A DNA stretch of 64,000 nucleotides from Branchinecta lynchi (GCA_023053575.1 JAKZAP010000001.1:8324849-8388848); one strand, 5' to 3'; numbered from the stretch's first letter, positions 31,232 through 44,700 are shown. Notes: generated from the sequence alone by a model not told the origin. Made by a program: numbers and translations.

Positions 31232-33150
31232 TTTTATGGAACTTGCAGCTCCGCTCAAGTGCCATATACCAATAACTTTTCGGTCGGTCTGTCGGTCCAC
31301 TGTTCTCGAGTTAGGGTACTTCCAGAAGGGCTAGGACGATGAAACTTGGCAGGCGTATTAGGGAACCGACCAAACCAACTTGGAACTAGTCACTTGCCCG
31401 GTCCGACCATCGTGGAGGAAGGGGAGTTGGCGGAATCCGGAAAATAGGGGCATGCATAACTTTTGAATCGGTGATTGGATCTTAATGAAACTTGATATCT
31501 GGAAAGACCTCGTGTTTCAGATGTCTCGGTTCAAGTCAGGACTGGATCCGATGAATCTGGGGGGAGTAGGAGGGGGTGTAAACCTTGATAGTAGGCCAGG
31601 TATCTAGGTAGTGGATTTTATGGTGACAAGTTGGACCATAGCTATTCAATTGAAGTAAGATTTTTAAGAAATGAAGCGATCGGAAACGACTTGTGAGTCT
31701 TCCGACGAAGGATCCGACTAACCACAGAGTTCTCCTGTTATCTGTTTGTCGTGAATCGAGCATGATCAGAAGTACAACAGTGATGTAAGACTAACCGCAA
31801 AACTGGAATTTTATGGATACCAGTTGATAAAAAATACTAAAATACTGAAAGGTCAAGGTTCTTTTCAAGAAATCGCAGTAGTTTCGGTTTTGTTTTTCAA
31901 AAGTTCATAGAAAATCAGATATAATTATGTACACAAATGAGGAGACAAGCTTGACCAGAGGGCACCCCCTCCCAACTTTTTGGGATTCGGAAAAATTTTG
32001 GGCGGCTGGCCCAAAATTTACTAAAGTTGTTCAGTATTAAGGGAGCTAGAAATTCATTTCTAAGCAAAACCGTTTAGGTAAAAACGATAAGGGGCTCATC
32101 GCGATGACGAAAATGTAAATTGTGCTTATAAGTATTTTTTTTTTATGTTTTCCGGTTAAAATCAGTACTTTAAGGAATGGTCGGATCTTGGAAGTGACAG
32201 TTTCTAAGCCAACCTTGTCATGTCTGTACAGCCAAGTTTCATCGTCCCAGCACTTCTAGAAGTACATGAACTTCGATTACCGAAATTTCCCTCCAACTTC
32301 CCCCGGTGCTCGAATCCGGTCCGGTTCTGTCACTGATGTATCTAGTGCTTGTGCTTATTCTTCCCACCAAGTTTCACACCGATTGCTCCTACTCTGAGTA
32401 TGTCACACGATTTCCAATTCTCCCCTCCAGCCCCCCCCCCCCACGTTCATTGGACATGAGGTCTTTCGAATTATTAAGTTTCATCAAGATCCGATCACCG
32501 GTTCGAAAGTTATATACACTTCTAGATTCAGGATTCCCCCTCCCTCCACTCCCCCCACGATGGTCAGATGACGGAACTGACTATTTTCGAGTCAATCTGG
32601 TTGGGTCCCTAATATGCCTGCCAAGTTTCATCGTCCTAGCCCACCTGGAAATATCTTAACCTGAATCACCGAAACAATCACAGAAATTCCGGACCCCCCC
32701 CCCCTCCAACTCCCCCCACAGTGCCCAAATCCGGTGCAGTTCTGTTAATGATGTACTTACGTCTTGTGCTTCTTCCTCCCACCGAGTTTCATCCCGATCG
32801 TTCCTCTCTAAACGTATCACATGATTTCCGGTTCCCCCCTCGAACTCCCCCCACATTCACCGGAACCGATCTGGACTAGAAATATCAAGTTTCATTAAGG
32901 ACCTAGCATTTTTTCGAAAGTTATGCATGCCACTAAATTCCAGATTCTGCCCCCCCCCCCCCGCGATGGTCGGATCGGGCAAATGACTATTTACAAGTTA
33001 GTTTGGCCGAGACCCTAATATGTCTGCCAAGTTGCATCGCCCTAGCCCATCTGGAAGTACTGTAACTCGCAAACGCCGGACTGACCGACCGACAGACCAA
33101 CGGAAAAGTGATCGATATATGGCGCTTGACCGGAAGCCAAGTGCCATAAA
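31232..33150. mobile_element. B4: head-to-head family B composite
   Basis: Both ends are the hairpin end of B: left GGAACTTGCAGCTCCGCTCAAGTGCCAT, described in two parts (GGAACTTG and CAAGTGCCAT), right TGGCGCTTG and CAAGTGCCAT. A CGGTCGGTCTGTCGG microsatellite lies inside the left and GACTGACCGACCGACAG inside the right. Units in the left half read ATGAAACTTGGCAGG (minus) and in the right half CCAAGTTTCATCG (plus), switching near 32100-32160. Confidence 0.7.
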
Positions 33151-33757
33151 ACTGGATTTCGAAAATTATCGCCTGCAGTGCTCGATTTCATTTTCTCTCG
33201 GGTATAATAGATAGAAGCTGTTACTGCAATCGTGCCCGGCAATATATTCTCCAAGTCGGCTTCGCCCAAACGCCGCCTCATAGTTCGGCTATCGTCGTTC
33301 ATGCTGCCCTTTAATGTTACTCTTCCCACGTAATCCCTTTCTGTTCCATAATTTAAAGCTCGAATTCTCAATTTCTAGGGTTCGGTAAAACTTTTGAGAG
33401 ATTCGGTAACAATTTTGGCTCTCCCCCCCCCCCCAACAAAAATGCACTTGCGACGCCACTGAGCTTGACTAATGGTCAATGGTGCAAAATATAATCTGGT
33501 CATCGTGCAAAACAAACATACAGAAAGAAAAAAACTATCCTTCAGTAAATTGCACAAGTAGATCCAACAGAAATAAAAAATTTCTCATATCGCTGTACCA
33601 TTGTGGTCATAGTTGCATACTGTATGTTGTGTTGTTTCGGCCACCCTCAGGACAGAAAAGAGTGTTTGTGGGGTGGTCCCATGTGAAGTACTTATGTCTA
33701 TTCTTTCAGTAAACTCTCTCTACAAAAAATTCTTCTACGAGCGGTGTAGAATATAAA
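33151..33757. other. No gene; MITE-like end with C run
   Basis: A minus-strand AGTGGCGTCGCAAGTGC followed by TTTTTGTTGGGGGG at about 33420-33465 looks like the end of another G-run MITE. The other end is not identified. The rest is unassigned. Confidence 0.35.
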
Positions 33758-36700
33758 CTAGACCTACGTTGCCCGGGCAACGTGAAGTGTTGCGGCAACC
33801 TTTGTCCGGCTTCGCCAGCTAAAGTGTTGCGAGAGCAACACTTTGGTTTTGTTTCTTCGCTGTCGGTTAAATGCTGAAATTGTCAACTTATCGAAGCTTT
33901 TAAAACGGTATGTTCTAAAAAGAATAATCACATAATCAAAAGCTGTTCTTTAGCGTTGTAAAACCAACAACAAAACAATTTCGGAAGAAGGCTATCCGTA
34001 ACGTTTCAGGATTGAAATACCATAGATGACACTATTAATTATTACAAAACTACCTTATTGTTTTACATTACCGTATCGTTTGTACCCGTTGCGTAAACAG
34101 TTAATCCTAGGTTATAGCGATAGACCATCGATACAAACTTTCTTACTGTCATATTTACAGAAATCGAATACAATACGCACCAATTTTCAAAAATTTCTAG
34201 CCCCTCGTGAACCAATCTTACTTACAAGTCCGTCTCCCGTGATTGACATCAAATTCACCGGAAACAAATAATGGATACACCAGCTATCAAAAGTTGCAAA
34301 CCCCTCATCGCTGAAGATGATTATAGCATAAAAGCCGATTATTACTTACAAGTCCCATGCATGTCTTACAATTGGGAACAAAATTGTTCTTACCATCGAA
34401 TACACCTGAGACAAATAACAGGTATACCAACTAGCAAAAGCTGCAAACTCCTCGTTGCCGAAGATGATTATGAGCTAACAGTCGACTGTTGCTTACAGTC
34501 GACTGTTGCTTACAAGTCCCTTACATGTCTCACAACTGGTATCGCCTATTTTTGGTTTCAGTGTGTACCTTACTCCTGAAGTTGTCAACCCCTTGAAACT
34601 TTCAAACTAGTTTATCTCATGAAGGATTTTTGTTCAAAAAAATGGATGGCATATATTTTGATCAGCTCTTCAAGGGCTATCGATTGCCCTAACCACAACA
34701 AAAGAATATCGGAAAAAGGGACTAAATTGACTTTGCAGTCAGTTGAACTTTATCCTTTTCAATCGTAGACATCGTGACGGATGAAAACTTGGAATAATAT
34801 CCTATATAATCTAGTTGGTATTATAAAGCTATCCGTAACTTTTTAGGATTAAAATACCATAGATGACACTATTAATTATTACGAAACTACCTTGTTTTAC
34901 ATTACAGTATCGTTTGTACCCGTTGCGTTAACAGTAAATCCTAGGTTACAGCGATAGACCAACGATACAAACTTTCTTACCGTCAGATTTATATAAATCG
35001 AATACAATGTGCAACAATTTGCACAAATTTCTAGCCCCTCGTGCACCGATTCTACTGACAAGTCCCTCTCCCGTGATAGACATCAAGTTCACCGGATGAA
35101 AATAATGGGTACACCGACTAGCAAAAGTTGCAAACCCCTCATCGCTGAAGATTTGTGTAGTATAACAGCCGAGTATTACTTACAAGTCCCTTGCATGTTC
35201 TACATTTGGGAACCAAATTGTTCATCAAATGACAGGTACGCCAACTAGTGAGAGCTGCAAACCCCTCATTGCCGAAGATGATTATGAGCTAACAGTCGCC
35301 TGTCGCGTACAAGTCCCCTAAATGTCTCACAACTGGTATCGCCTATTTTTGGTTTCAGTGTGTACCTTACTACTGAAGTTGTCAACCCCTTGAAACTTTC
35401 AAACTGGTGTATCTCCTAAAGGAATTTTTTTACCAAAAAATGGATGTCGCTGATCAGCTCATCAGCGGCTATCGATTGCCGTCGAAGTTGAACTTTATCC
35501 TTTTCAATCGTAGATATCGTGACGGATGAAAACTTGGAACAATATCTTATAACATACAATATATTATAAAGCTATCCGTAACTTTTCAGGATTAAAATAC
35601 TATACATGACACTATTAATTATTACAAAACTACCTTATTGTTTTACATTACGTATCGTTTGTACCCGTTGCGTAAACAGTTAATCCTAGGTTATAGCGAT
35701 AGACCATCGATACAAATTTTCTTACTGTCATATTTACAGAAATCGAATACAATGTGCACCAATTTTCAAAAATTTCTAGCCCCTCGTGAACCGATTCTTA
35801 CTTACAAGTCCGTCTCCCGTGATTGACATCAAATTCACCGGAAACAAATAATGGATATACCAGCTATCAAAAGTTGCAAGCCCCTCATCGCTGAAGATGA
35901 TTATAGCATAAGCTTTTTAAACGGGATGTTCTAAAAAAAATTAATCATACGATCAAAAGGTATTCTTCAGCGTTGTAAAAACAACAACAAAATAATATAG
36001 GAAGAAGGGACTAAATTAACTTTGCAGTCAGTTGTACTTTATCCTTTTCAATCGTAGACATCGTGACGGATGAAAACTTGGAACAATATCTTATATAATC
36101 TAGCTGGTAATAGAAAGCTATCCGTAACTTTTCAGGATTAAAATACCATAGATGACACTATTAATTATTATGAAACTACCTCATTGCTTTACATTTTCGT
36201 TTGTATCCGTTGTGTAAACAGTTAATCCTCGGTTACATTGATAGACCATCGACACAAACTTTCTTACCGTCAGATTTATAGAAATCGAATACAATGTGCA
36301 CCCATTTGCAAAAATTCCTAGCCCCTCGTGAACCGATTCTTACTTACAAGTCCGTCTCCCGTGATTGACATCAAATTCACCGGAAACATATAATGGATAT
36401 ACCAGCTATCAAAAGTTGCAAGCCCCTCATCGCTGAAGATGATTATAGCATAAGCTTTTTAAACGGGATGTTCTAAAAAAAATTAATCATACGATCAAAA
36501 GGTATTCTTCAGCGTTGTAAAAACAACAACAAAATAATATAGGAAGAAGGGACTAAATTAACTTTGCAGTCAGTTGTACTTTATCCTTTTCAATCGTAGA
36601 CATCGTGACGGATGAAAACTTGGAACAATATCTTATATGATCTAGTTGGTAATAGAAAGCTATCCGTAACTTTTCAGGATTAAAATACCATAGATGACAC

Positions 36701-38109
36701 TATTAATTATGATGACACTACCTCATTGCTTTACATTTTCGTTTGTATCCGTTGTGTAAACAGTTAATCCTCGGTTACATTGATAGACCATCGACACAAA
36801 CTTTCTTACCGTCAGATTTATAGAAATAGAATACAATGTGCACCCATTTGCAAAAATTCCTAGCCCCTCGTGAACCGATTCCTACTTACAAGTCCCTCTC
36901 CCGTGATATACATTAAGTTAACCGGAAACAAATAATGGGTACACCAGCTAGCAAAAGCTGCAAACCCATCATCGCAGAAGATGATTGTAGCATAACAGCC
37001 GATTATTACTTACAAGTCCCTTGCATATCTTACCATTGGGAACCAAATTGTTCTTACCATCGAATGCACCGGAAACAAATAACAGGTATACCAACTAGCA
37101 AAAGCTGCAAACCCCTCATTACCGAAGATGATTATGGGCTAACAGTCGACTGTTGCTTAAAAGTCCCCTATATGTATCATAACTGGTATGGCCTATTTTT
37201 GGTTTCAATGTACCCACTATGAAGTTGTCAACCCCTTTGAAATTTTCAAACTGGTGTATCTCATGAAGGAATTTTTGTACCAAAAAATGGATGACATATA
37301 CTTTGATCAGCTCATCAATGGCTATCGATTGCCGTCGAAAAAAAAATTCTACCTGTCTTAGTTCAAAAGTTGACTTTTTTGCCGTAGGCCAACTTTCTAA
37401 CGTCACAACTTAGAAAGGAGCAAAGGATAAGCTCTAGTTTCTTTAGCAATGAGAGAACTTTTAAAGTTTAAGAGGCACATCTGATACCGTTACTCTACCA
37501 CAAACCAAAGTGCAAAAAAAATAAATTATAAACTCAGCTGAAATCGTCGCAGACATGGATAGAAACAATAGATGGCAGCACTTTCGGACCCGTGGGAAAA
37601 AGCCACTTTTTTGTCTCTGTAGATTTTTCTATTTATCACTCAAAGAAGATATGTTGGCTGTGGGGCCGGGTAACTGCCGCATATATTTAACACTTATAGG
37701 TTTTAGTCCATCTTCAATTTGAAACTGGTGCCTGCCTGCTTGCGTGCTAGAACGGAGCTTTCCACTTGAAAGCAGAAACATCTTTTGATGAAACGAAAGG
37801 TTCGCTACACAACTTCAGATAGTCCTCTCTGACATAGGCTATATAACTCCACTTCATTTCGCAAACCGTAGGCTCTGGCTCGAGGACAAGCAAAAACCAT
37901 CCTTATTGGCCCCAGGCAAGAGTTCTATGGAGCTTTCCAAAATGTAATGTCATATTCATCAATCCGGCCTAAGGTCCACACTTTCCGTAAAAACCGCACA
38001 GGTTAGACCCTTCTCAGTTACTAGGAATAAAATTAAATCGGAGTCATAGGAAAAAAAAAAAAAACAAAAAAAAAACGAGGACAAAACCAAAGTGTTGCTC
38101 TCGCAACAC
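33758..38109 (-). mobile_element. J1: largest family J element, five array units
   Basis: The left end is CTAGACCTACGTTGCCCGGG-CAACG, then TGTTGCGGCAACC, then GTGTTGCGAGAGCAACAC-TTTGGTTTTGT. The right end is ACAAAACCAAAGTGTTGC-TCTCGCAACAC. Units begin AAGCTATCCGTAAC at about 33989, 34826, 35569, 36117 and 36659, so lengths are about 837, 743, 548 and 542 bp; the short ones are internally deleted and nearly identical. Repeated small ORFs (34271-34579, 35009-35248, 36935-37222) share K-S-C-K-P-L-I-A-E-D-D. The last 750 bp match the first 750 bp of J2 in reverse. Confidence 0.8.
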
Positions 38110-38117
38110 AATTTGTA

Positions 38118-39605
38118 CGCCACTTGCAGCTTCGCTTAAGTGCCATATACCGATCATTTTTCGGTCGGTTTGTCAGGCCACTGTTCTCGGGTTAAAGTAC
38201 TTCCGGAAGTGCTGGGACGATGGAACTTGGCAGAAAAATTAGGGACCCGACCAAACTAACTTGGAATTGGTCACTTCCCCGATCCGACCACCATGAGGGG
38301 AGCGGAGGGGGGGGGGATCCTGAATAACGGGGAATCGGATCTTGATGAAACTTGTTATTTTGAAAGACCTCGTGTCTCAGATGTCACACTTCATGCCCGG
38401 AACGGATTCGGTGACTTTGCCGCGAGTTGGGGGGGGGGGGACTTGTATGACATATTCAGACGGGACGGATCGGGACGAAACTTGGTGGAAAGAACAAGCA
38501 CCCCTAGATACATAACTGACAATATCGGACCCGATCCGAGCACTGTGGGGGGAGTTAGAGGGAAGGTTCCGAAATTCCGGTGACCCCTGGTTAAGATGCT
38601 TACACATGTGCTAGGACGATGAAACTTGTCAGGCGTATCAGAAACTCAACGGTTTGAACGAAAGAACCGTCGTATCTCCGATTTGACCAGCGTGGGGGAG
38701 TGGAGGAGGGGGAATCCAACTTTTGAACGGATTATCGGATCTTAATGAAACTTGAAATTCGGAAAGGTGTCCCGTTTCAAGTGCGGACTGGATCCGATCA
38801 ATGTGGGGGAGTCGGGCGGAACTGGAAATTTTATGACACGCTTAGAGTGTAACGATTGGGAGGACATTTGGTGGGAAGAACAAGCATAAGCCCTTGATAC
38901 GTCAGTGACAGAACCGGACCAGATTCTGGCACTTTGGGAGGAATTGGAGGGGGGTACGGAATTCTGGTGATCGTGATTTAAGGTACTTACAGCTGTGCTA
39001 GAACGATGAACTTGGCTTGAACATTGAGACTGGACAAGATTGGCTTAGAAAATGTGACTTCCCAGATCCGACCATTGTACTCATTTTAACACGCGAAGTA
39101 CAAACAAATTTTTTAAGCAAAATCTGCATTTTCATGATCCCCATGAGCATGACCATTTTTTCCTCAAAGGTTTTGCTTAGAAAATAATTTCTAGCATCCT
39201 TAAAGTGCGCATCTTAACCGAAAAGTAAAAAAAAATATTTTTGACCAAAAAAATGTATATTCATGATCCTAAAAGGCCCAGGATAATTTTTGCCTCAAGG
39301 GTTTTGATCACAGATTATTTTCTAGCGCACTTAAAGTCCGCATCATCACAGCCAAGTGCAAAAGTAAAATACTTTTTACCAACCGATTCATTCTCGTGAT
39401 TTCCAAGGGCCCATCATCATTCTTATCCCAAGGGATAAGAATGATGAATGATAAGCTTAAAGAATGATAAGCTTAAAGAATGATAAGCTTAAAAATGATC
39501 ACAACAAACCCACAAATTGGCAAATTCCTACATTCATCCTCAGACCCAGCCTTACAAGTGCCATATGAGCCTTACAAGTGCCATATGATCTTCTAGCTCT
39601 TTTTT
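38118..39605 (-). mobile_element. B5: family B element in reverse
   Basis: The left end ACTTGCAGCTTCGCTTAAGT-GCCAT is a worn terminal hairpin. Units read ATGAAACTTGGCAGA, CCGATCCGACCA, GGAGGGGG. The right end holds ACAAGTGCCATATGA twice, then TCTAGCTCTT, the reverse of the B start. A more AT-rich internal part at 39060-39420 has TTTTGCTTAGAAAATAATTTCTAGC-type repeats of about 130 bp and a 16-bp minisatellite (GAATGATAAGCTTAAA x3 at about 39447-39494). It abuts J1 within about 10 bp. Confidence 0.65.
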
Positions 39606-40030
39606 GTGTTGCCTCTGAATAAAATATTGTGACATATATACAACTTGATGTAAAGAATACTCATCAGTTACCAGTGGGATCATATATTGGATAGTTAATA
39701 CTTATGAGTAACAAATGATGTTCGATCAGAATTTTTGTTGCTTAAAAGAGAAATCGCTTGCCTTCTGATCTTAATAAACCACCTAAATAGCAGACCGCGA
39801 ACCTTCCAACAGATTTCTAGTAGTTAGCTGAACTTACTATAAAATAAATATAATAAATTCAGCTGACGTATCTGTTTAGCGCAGTCAACTATGATTCGCA
39901 GTCATTTTCGGATGAAGGAATATTAATTGCAATTTGTAACTAACGGCGAGTTGATCGTTGGTCGGTTCCAATTTTTTGTCGGTATAAAGCAGACCGAAAG
40001 TGCATACTGTCAGAGGAGTTAGTAGCCAAA
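39606..40030. other. No gene; M8 fragment
   Basis: AATTCAGCTGACGTATCTG followed by CAACTATGATTCGCAGTC at about 39857-39905 is a family M end without the hairpin core. Nothing else is recognised. Confidence 0.4.
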
Positions 40031-40312
40031 ATGAATGAGGGGGGGGGGGGGGCAACATATTTACCGACTGCCTGGTGATTTGCTGCGAGTGTTTTCAGAA
40101 AAAATACTGTTTTTAAGAAAAAAACGTGACTGGTCTGAAGAAAAATCGGCTGTTTTTTAGAAATAGGCAAATCGACTATTTCTACTAAAATTCGACTGTT
40201 TTTAAGAAAATTAACGGAAGGCCAACAAAATTGTTGTCCCCCTGCCCCATACGTGGGGCGGAGTCCCCCCCGGCCTATACGTGACGCCGCTGCATACAGC
40301 GGTGCCTCCCTT
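40031..40312 (-). mobile_element. G-run MITE-like element
   Basis: On the minus strand one end reads GCGGCGTCACGTATAGGCC then a G run and CTCCGCCCCACG. The other end is a C run followed by TCATTCATTTTGGC. Between lie at least three copies of a CTGTTTTTAAGAAAA word. The ORFs here (for example 40211-40417) translate the G/C runs. Boundaries are approximate. Confidence 0.45.
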
Positions 40313-41697
40313 TCCACCCTTCCCTAATTTCATGGGTCTTGGTTTTCTTGTCGGTGCTGGTGGGGTGCTTGAAGTTCGTGAGAAACCACATCCCTGTCGT
40401 TCACGTATGCGTGGCACGCATTAACATGCATAGTAGATACTTGAGTAGAAATTCTTGACCAAACTGTCGAGCAACTTTTTGCTGCTGCTGTGAGAGTACT
40501 TAGTCTTTATTTTTTATCTTCTGTGGGGCATTGGCTCACTGTGATTTCATAATGACGTTCTTTGACATGTAAATTCATATCTGGATTTTTGAAATTCTCA
40601 GATCGTGCAGTGAATTCAAGAAATGGGGAGGAAAAAGACTGGACAGGGTGGGGAGGATTAGACTGTTGGCCAGAAGCTTCGTAGTCAGGAGCGTATGCTG
40701 TTTTGAGGTTCTTGATTACGTCACATTGATTCGAAAGAAACATATAGTTGCTAGTTTTTCGTGACGGCAAGTACCAAAGAAATATCAATTTGAATTTTTA
40801 AGGTGTAGCAAATTGACTGTTTATTCCCCAGATTAATAGCTGACAAATGGTACTTTGATCATGCGTCGGAGATGACTCGTTTTCTTTTTTACAGCGGCAG
40901 AAGCTGGCATTAAGTTAAAGCACAAAGGACACTGGAATGTGTTATAAGATTTATTTAACAAGGTCTTTCGGCAGGGGTGTCCCGAGCCCTTTCTTCATTG
41001 AGGGGGGGGGGGGTGCACCTGGTAAAATCGAACAAATCAGTACCTGATTTTTACTCAACATTAAAAAAAAGTTTGTAAAAACACAGCGAGTTACAACATA
41101 ATAAGTTACAGAGTATATATGAACAATCTAAAGAGAAAAATTGGCGCATTTTCACGCTTTTCCGCTTCTGTTTTTTTTTTTTTTTTTATGGCACTAGACT
41201 TTTACCCTTGGACGACCTTTGCAGTTTTGCCAACAGGACTTGAAATAATCGCCAAAAACGGTGTTACTGCATAGCGACAACTTCGCTAATAGCTGTGCCC
41301 ATGATTAATTGAGGCGCCGAATGCGAAATTTTTTGAATCCGCCTTTTTTTTGCAACATTTAACTACTTCCCATGCATATTCTAGCATAGTTCAAGACCCC
41401 CAAAATTCAAACGCTAAAATCAAAATCAAACGCCAACTAAATGAGGCAACCTTTCTCTAATTAGTGAAGACGCGAAATACGACTCAGGCGAAATTTTGTG
41501 GAAACAATGATGATAAAAGTGCCTTTCTACGATCTCAAGACTACCTATTCAACCCAGAGGTGTCTGGCAACGAAAGGAGCGATCCAGGGTAATGTGGATA
41601 CAAAGTATATTTGTTCGGAATTTACAGCAAACAAAAGTAGGCTAGTTTCCAAGTCAAGAGGCATGCTTATTCCTCAAGTACTGCAATCCTAAGAAGT
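40313..41697. other. No gene; O2 end at 40970-41015
   Basis: GGCAGGGGTGTCCCGAGCC, a G run and TGCA repeat the O1 end at 23730. A 93-aa minus ORF at 40507-40788 is unrecognised and I do not call it. A 17-T run lies at about 41170. The rest is unassigned. Confidence 0.4.
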
Positions 41698-44600
41698 AAC
41701 AAGAGCTACGAGCTCATATGGCACTTGTACGAGTAGGCTGTACAAGAAAGTAGATGAAAACGTCACAAAATACACCCGCCATCCAAAAAGGCGGTTCGGA
41801 AATAGAAATAGGATATTTAGTTTCACTCATTTCTGAGCAGTTCCGGCATCGTCTCGATTGCAAATGCACATGACTGTTCAAACTTTCATCCCAATAAATC
41901 CATTTGTTTGATCCCTAGACGTGCTGCACGATTTCCGGTACTCACTCTATTTCCACCTACCGTGGCCGAATCTGGTTCGGAATAAAAAAAAATCGACCAC
42001 CTAAAGCATCTTCGTTTATACCATCTACCAAGTTTCACTCGAATCTGAGCATTTTTGGAAAGTTCCGGTACCCCCCCCCCCCTTCCCACCAACGTTGTCG
42101 GAGCCGGTTCGGGCCCAATCTCTTAATTCCCTCATCAAGTTTGACTGAAATTGGAGCATAGCCTATCTGCAAGTTTCCAGTACCCCCCCCCCCCCCCTAC
42201 CTTGGCCGAATCCGGCCCAGACGCCAAATAACAAATCTAGGCCGCATAAACTCGGCACTGTCGAATTGCATCTCATTCGGTCCATCCGTTTGGTTTTTGT
42301 GCATGTCAAAAGTCCCCCCACCCCCAATTCCCCTAATCGTGGTCGCATATGGTTCGAACGCATGTTTTACATGTCGAGGCCATCGATTCGTATCACCCAT
42401 GAAGTTTCACTCGAATCAGACCACTCGTTCGCAATTTATAGAAGTCCATATTTCTCTTCTCTTGCTCCCCCAAGAATGCTCGGGTCTAGGAACGGAAGTT
42501 TCCGGGGGTATGTTGTGTCAGGTTTTTAAGTCAAGATAATTCGGGTCGCTAATATGCCTGCAAAGTTTCGTTGTCGTTTTACATCTGGAACTATTCTAAC
42601 TCACGACTACCGGAATTCCAGGAAACCCCCTCCAACTCCCCCCACAGAGCCCCGAAACCATCTGGCTCCGTCAATTTCATCTAGGCCTAATGCTTGTTCC
42701 ATCCATTAAGTTTCGTCCCAATCCCTCTACTTTTAGAGTTTCTTGAGTTTTCCCCCCCCCCCATCCCCACAGGTATCGGACCCGACTCGGACGTGACACT
42801 GAACGTCCGAGGCGATAGCTCATCAGACAAGTTTCATTCAAATCCGATCACCCGTTCAAAAGTTATGCACGCCACTAGATTCCGGACTCCCCATCCACCC
42901 ACTCCCCCCACGATGGTCGGGTCGGGGAAACGGCTGTTCTCAAGTCAATCTGTTCGGATCCCTGACATACCTGCCAAGTTTCATCGCCCTAGGACATCCG
43001 GAAGTATGCCGAACTCGCGGGATCGCTAGAAATCCGGACCCCCACCCCAACTCCCCCACAGTGCCCTGATCCGGTCCGGTTATGTCAATGACGTGTCGAG
43101 GACCTGTGCTTGTTTTTCCCACCAAGTTTCATCCCGATCCCTCCACTTTAAGCGTTTTCTCAAAATTACCGGTTCCCTCCTCCAACTCCTCCCAGTGTCA
43201 TCGGATCCGGTCCGGTTATGTCAATGACGTGTCTAGGACCTGTGCTTGTTTTTCCCACCAAGTTTCATCCCGATCCCTCCACTTTAAGCGTTTCTCAAAA
43301 TTTCCGGTTACCTCCTCCAACTCCCCCCAGTGTCATCGGATCCGGCCCGGATTTCAAGTGAGGTGTCTGAGACACAAGGTCATCCTAAATATAAATTTTC
43401 ATCAAGATCCGATCACCCGTTCAAAAGTTATGCACGCCACTAGATTCCGGACTCCCCATCCACCCACTCCCCCCACGATGGTCGGGTCGGGGAAACGGCT
43501 GTTCTCAAGTCAATCTGTTCGGATCCTTGACATACCTGCCAAGTTTCATCGCCCTAGGACACCAGGAAGTATGCCGAACTCGCGGGATGGCTAGAAATCC
43601 GGACCCCCATCCCAACTCCCCCACAGTGCCCTGATCCGGTCCGGTTATGTCAATGACGTGTCTAGGACCTGTGCTTGTTTTTCCCACCAAGTTTCATCCC
43701 GATCCCTCCACTTTAAGCGTTTCTCAAAATTTCCGGTTCCCCACCCCAACTCCCCCACAGTGCCCTGATCCGGTCCGGTTATGTCAATGACGTTTCTAGG
43801 ACCTGTGGTTGTTTTTCCCACCAAGTTTCATCCCGATCCCTCCACTTTAAGCGTTTCTCAAAATTTCCGGTTCCCTCCTCCAACTCCCCCCAGTGTCATC
43901 GGATCCGGCCCGGATTTAAAGTGAGGTGTCTGAGACACGAGGTCATCCTAAATATCAATTTTCATCAAGATCCGATCACCCGTTCGCAAGCTAAAAATAC
44001 CTCAAATTTTGGCTTCACCCTCCCTCCACTCCCCCCCCCCAGATGGTCGAATCGGGGAATTGATGATTTCCTATTTAAGCTGGTCGGGTCCCAGACATGC
44101 CTGTCAATTTCCATCGTCCCAGCACATCAGGAAGCACGGAACTCACGGGATCACTACAAATTCGGACTTCTCCCCCCCCCCAACTCCCCCAAAGTGAGCG
44201 GATCCGTTCCGGTTATATCAGTCACGTATCTAGGACTTTTGCTTGTACTTTCCACCAAGTTTCATTCGGATCCCTCCACTCTAAGTGTTTTCCAAGATTT
44301 CCGGTTTCCCCCTCTAACTCCCCCCAGTGTCACCGGATCCGGTCTGGATTTAAAATGGAGGGTCTGAGACACGAAGTCCTTCCATGTATTAAGTTTCATT
44401 AAGATCCGATCACCCGTTCGTAAGCTAAAAATATCTCATTTTTCCTATTTTTTCCGGATTCCCCCTCCCTCCACTCCCCTCCAGATGGTCGGATCGAGGA
44501 AGCGACAATTTCTAATTTAATCTGGTCCAGTTCCTGATATGCTTGCCAAGTTTCATCGTCCTAGCTTTTCTGGAAGTGCCCGAACTAGCAAAACCGGGAC

Positions 44601-44700
44601 CGACAGACCGACAGACCGACAGACCGACAGACCGACAGACCGACTGACGGACAGAAATAACAATCGCTATATGGCACTTGAGTAAGCTCAAGTGCCATAA
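41698..44700 (+). mobile_element. B1: full-length family B element, 3.0 kb
   Basis: The start AACAAGAGCTACGAGCTC-ATATGGCACTTG is shared with B2. It ends with a (GACCGACA)n microsatellite at 44600-44645, CAATCGCTATATGGCACTTG and the hairpin partner CAAGTGCCATA. The interior has many diverged units with AAGTTTCATC/AAGTTTCACTC, C runs with CTCCACTCCCC, and GATCCGGTCCGG. A block of about 560 bp (42830-43390) is repeated almost exactly at 43385-43700. Overlapping ORFs up to 170 aa on both strands are repeat translations. Confidence 0.8.

Noticed and set aside
33989..36700. CRISPR-like array in J1
   Set aside because: Units are 540-840 bp with no short repeat-spacer alternation, and this is eukaryotic sequence.
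40507..40788. 93-aa minus-strand ORF
   Set aside because: No recognised domain and no conserved copy; length alone is insufficient.
43082..43594. 170-aa ORF with F-P-T-K-F-H-P-D repeats
   Set aside because: It is a translation of B1 array units; frames are open on both strands and in other B copies with different phases.
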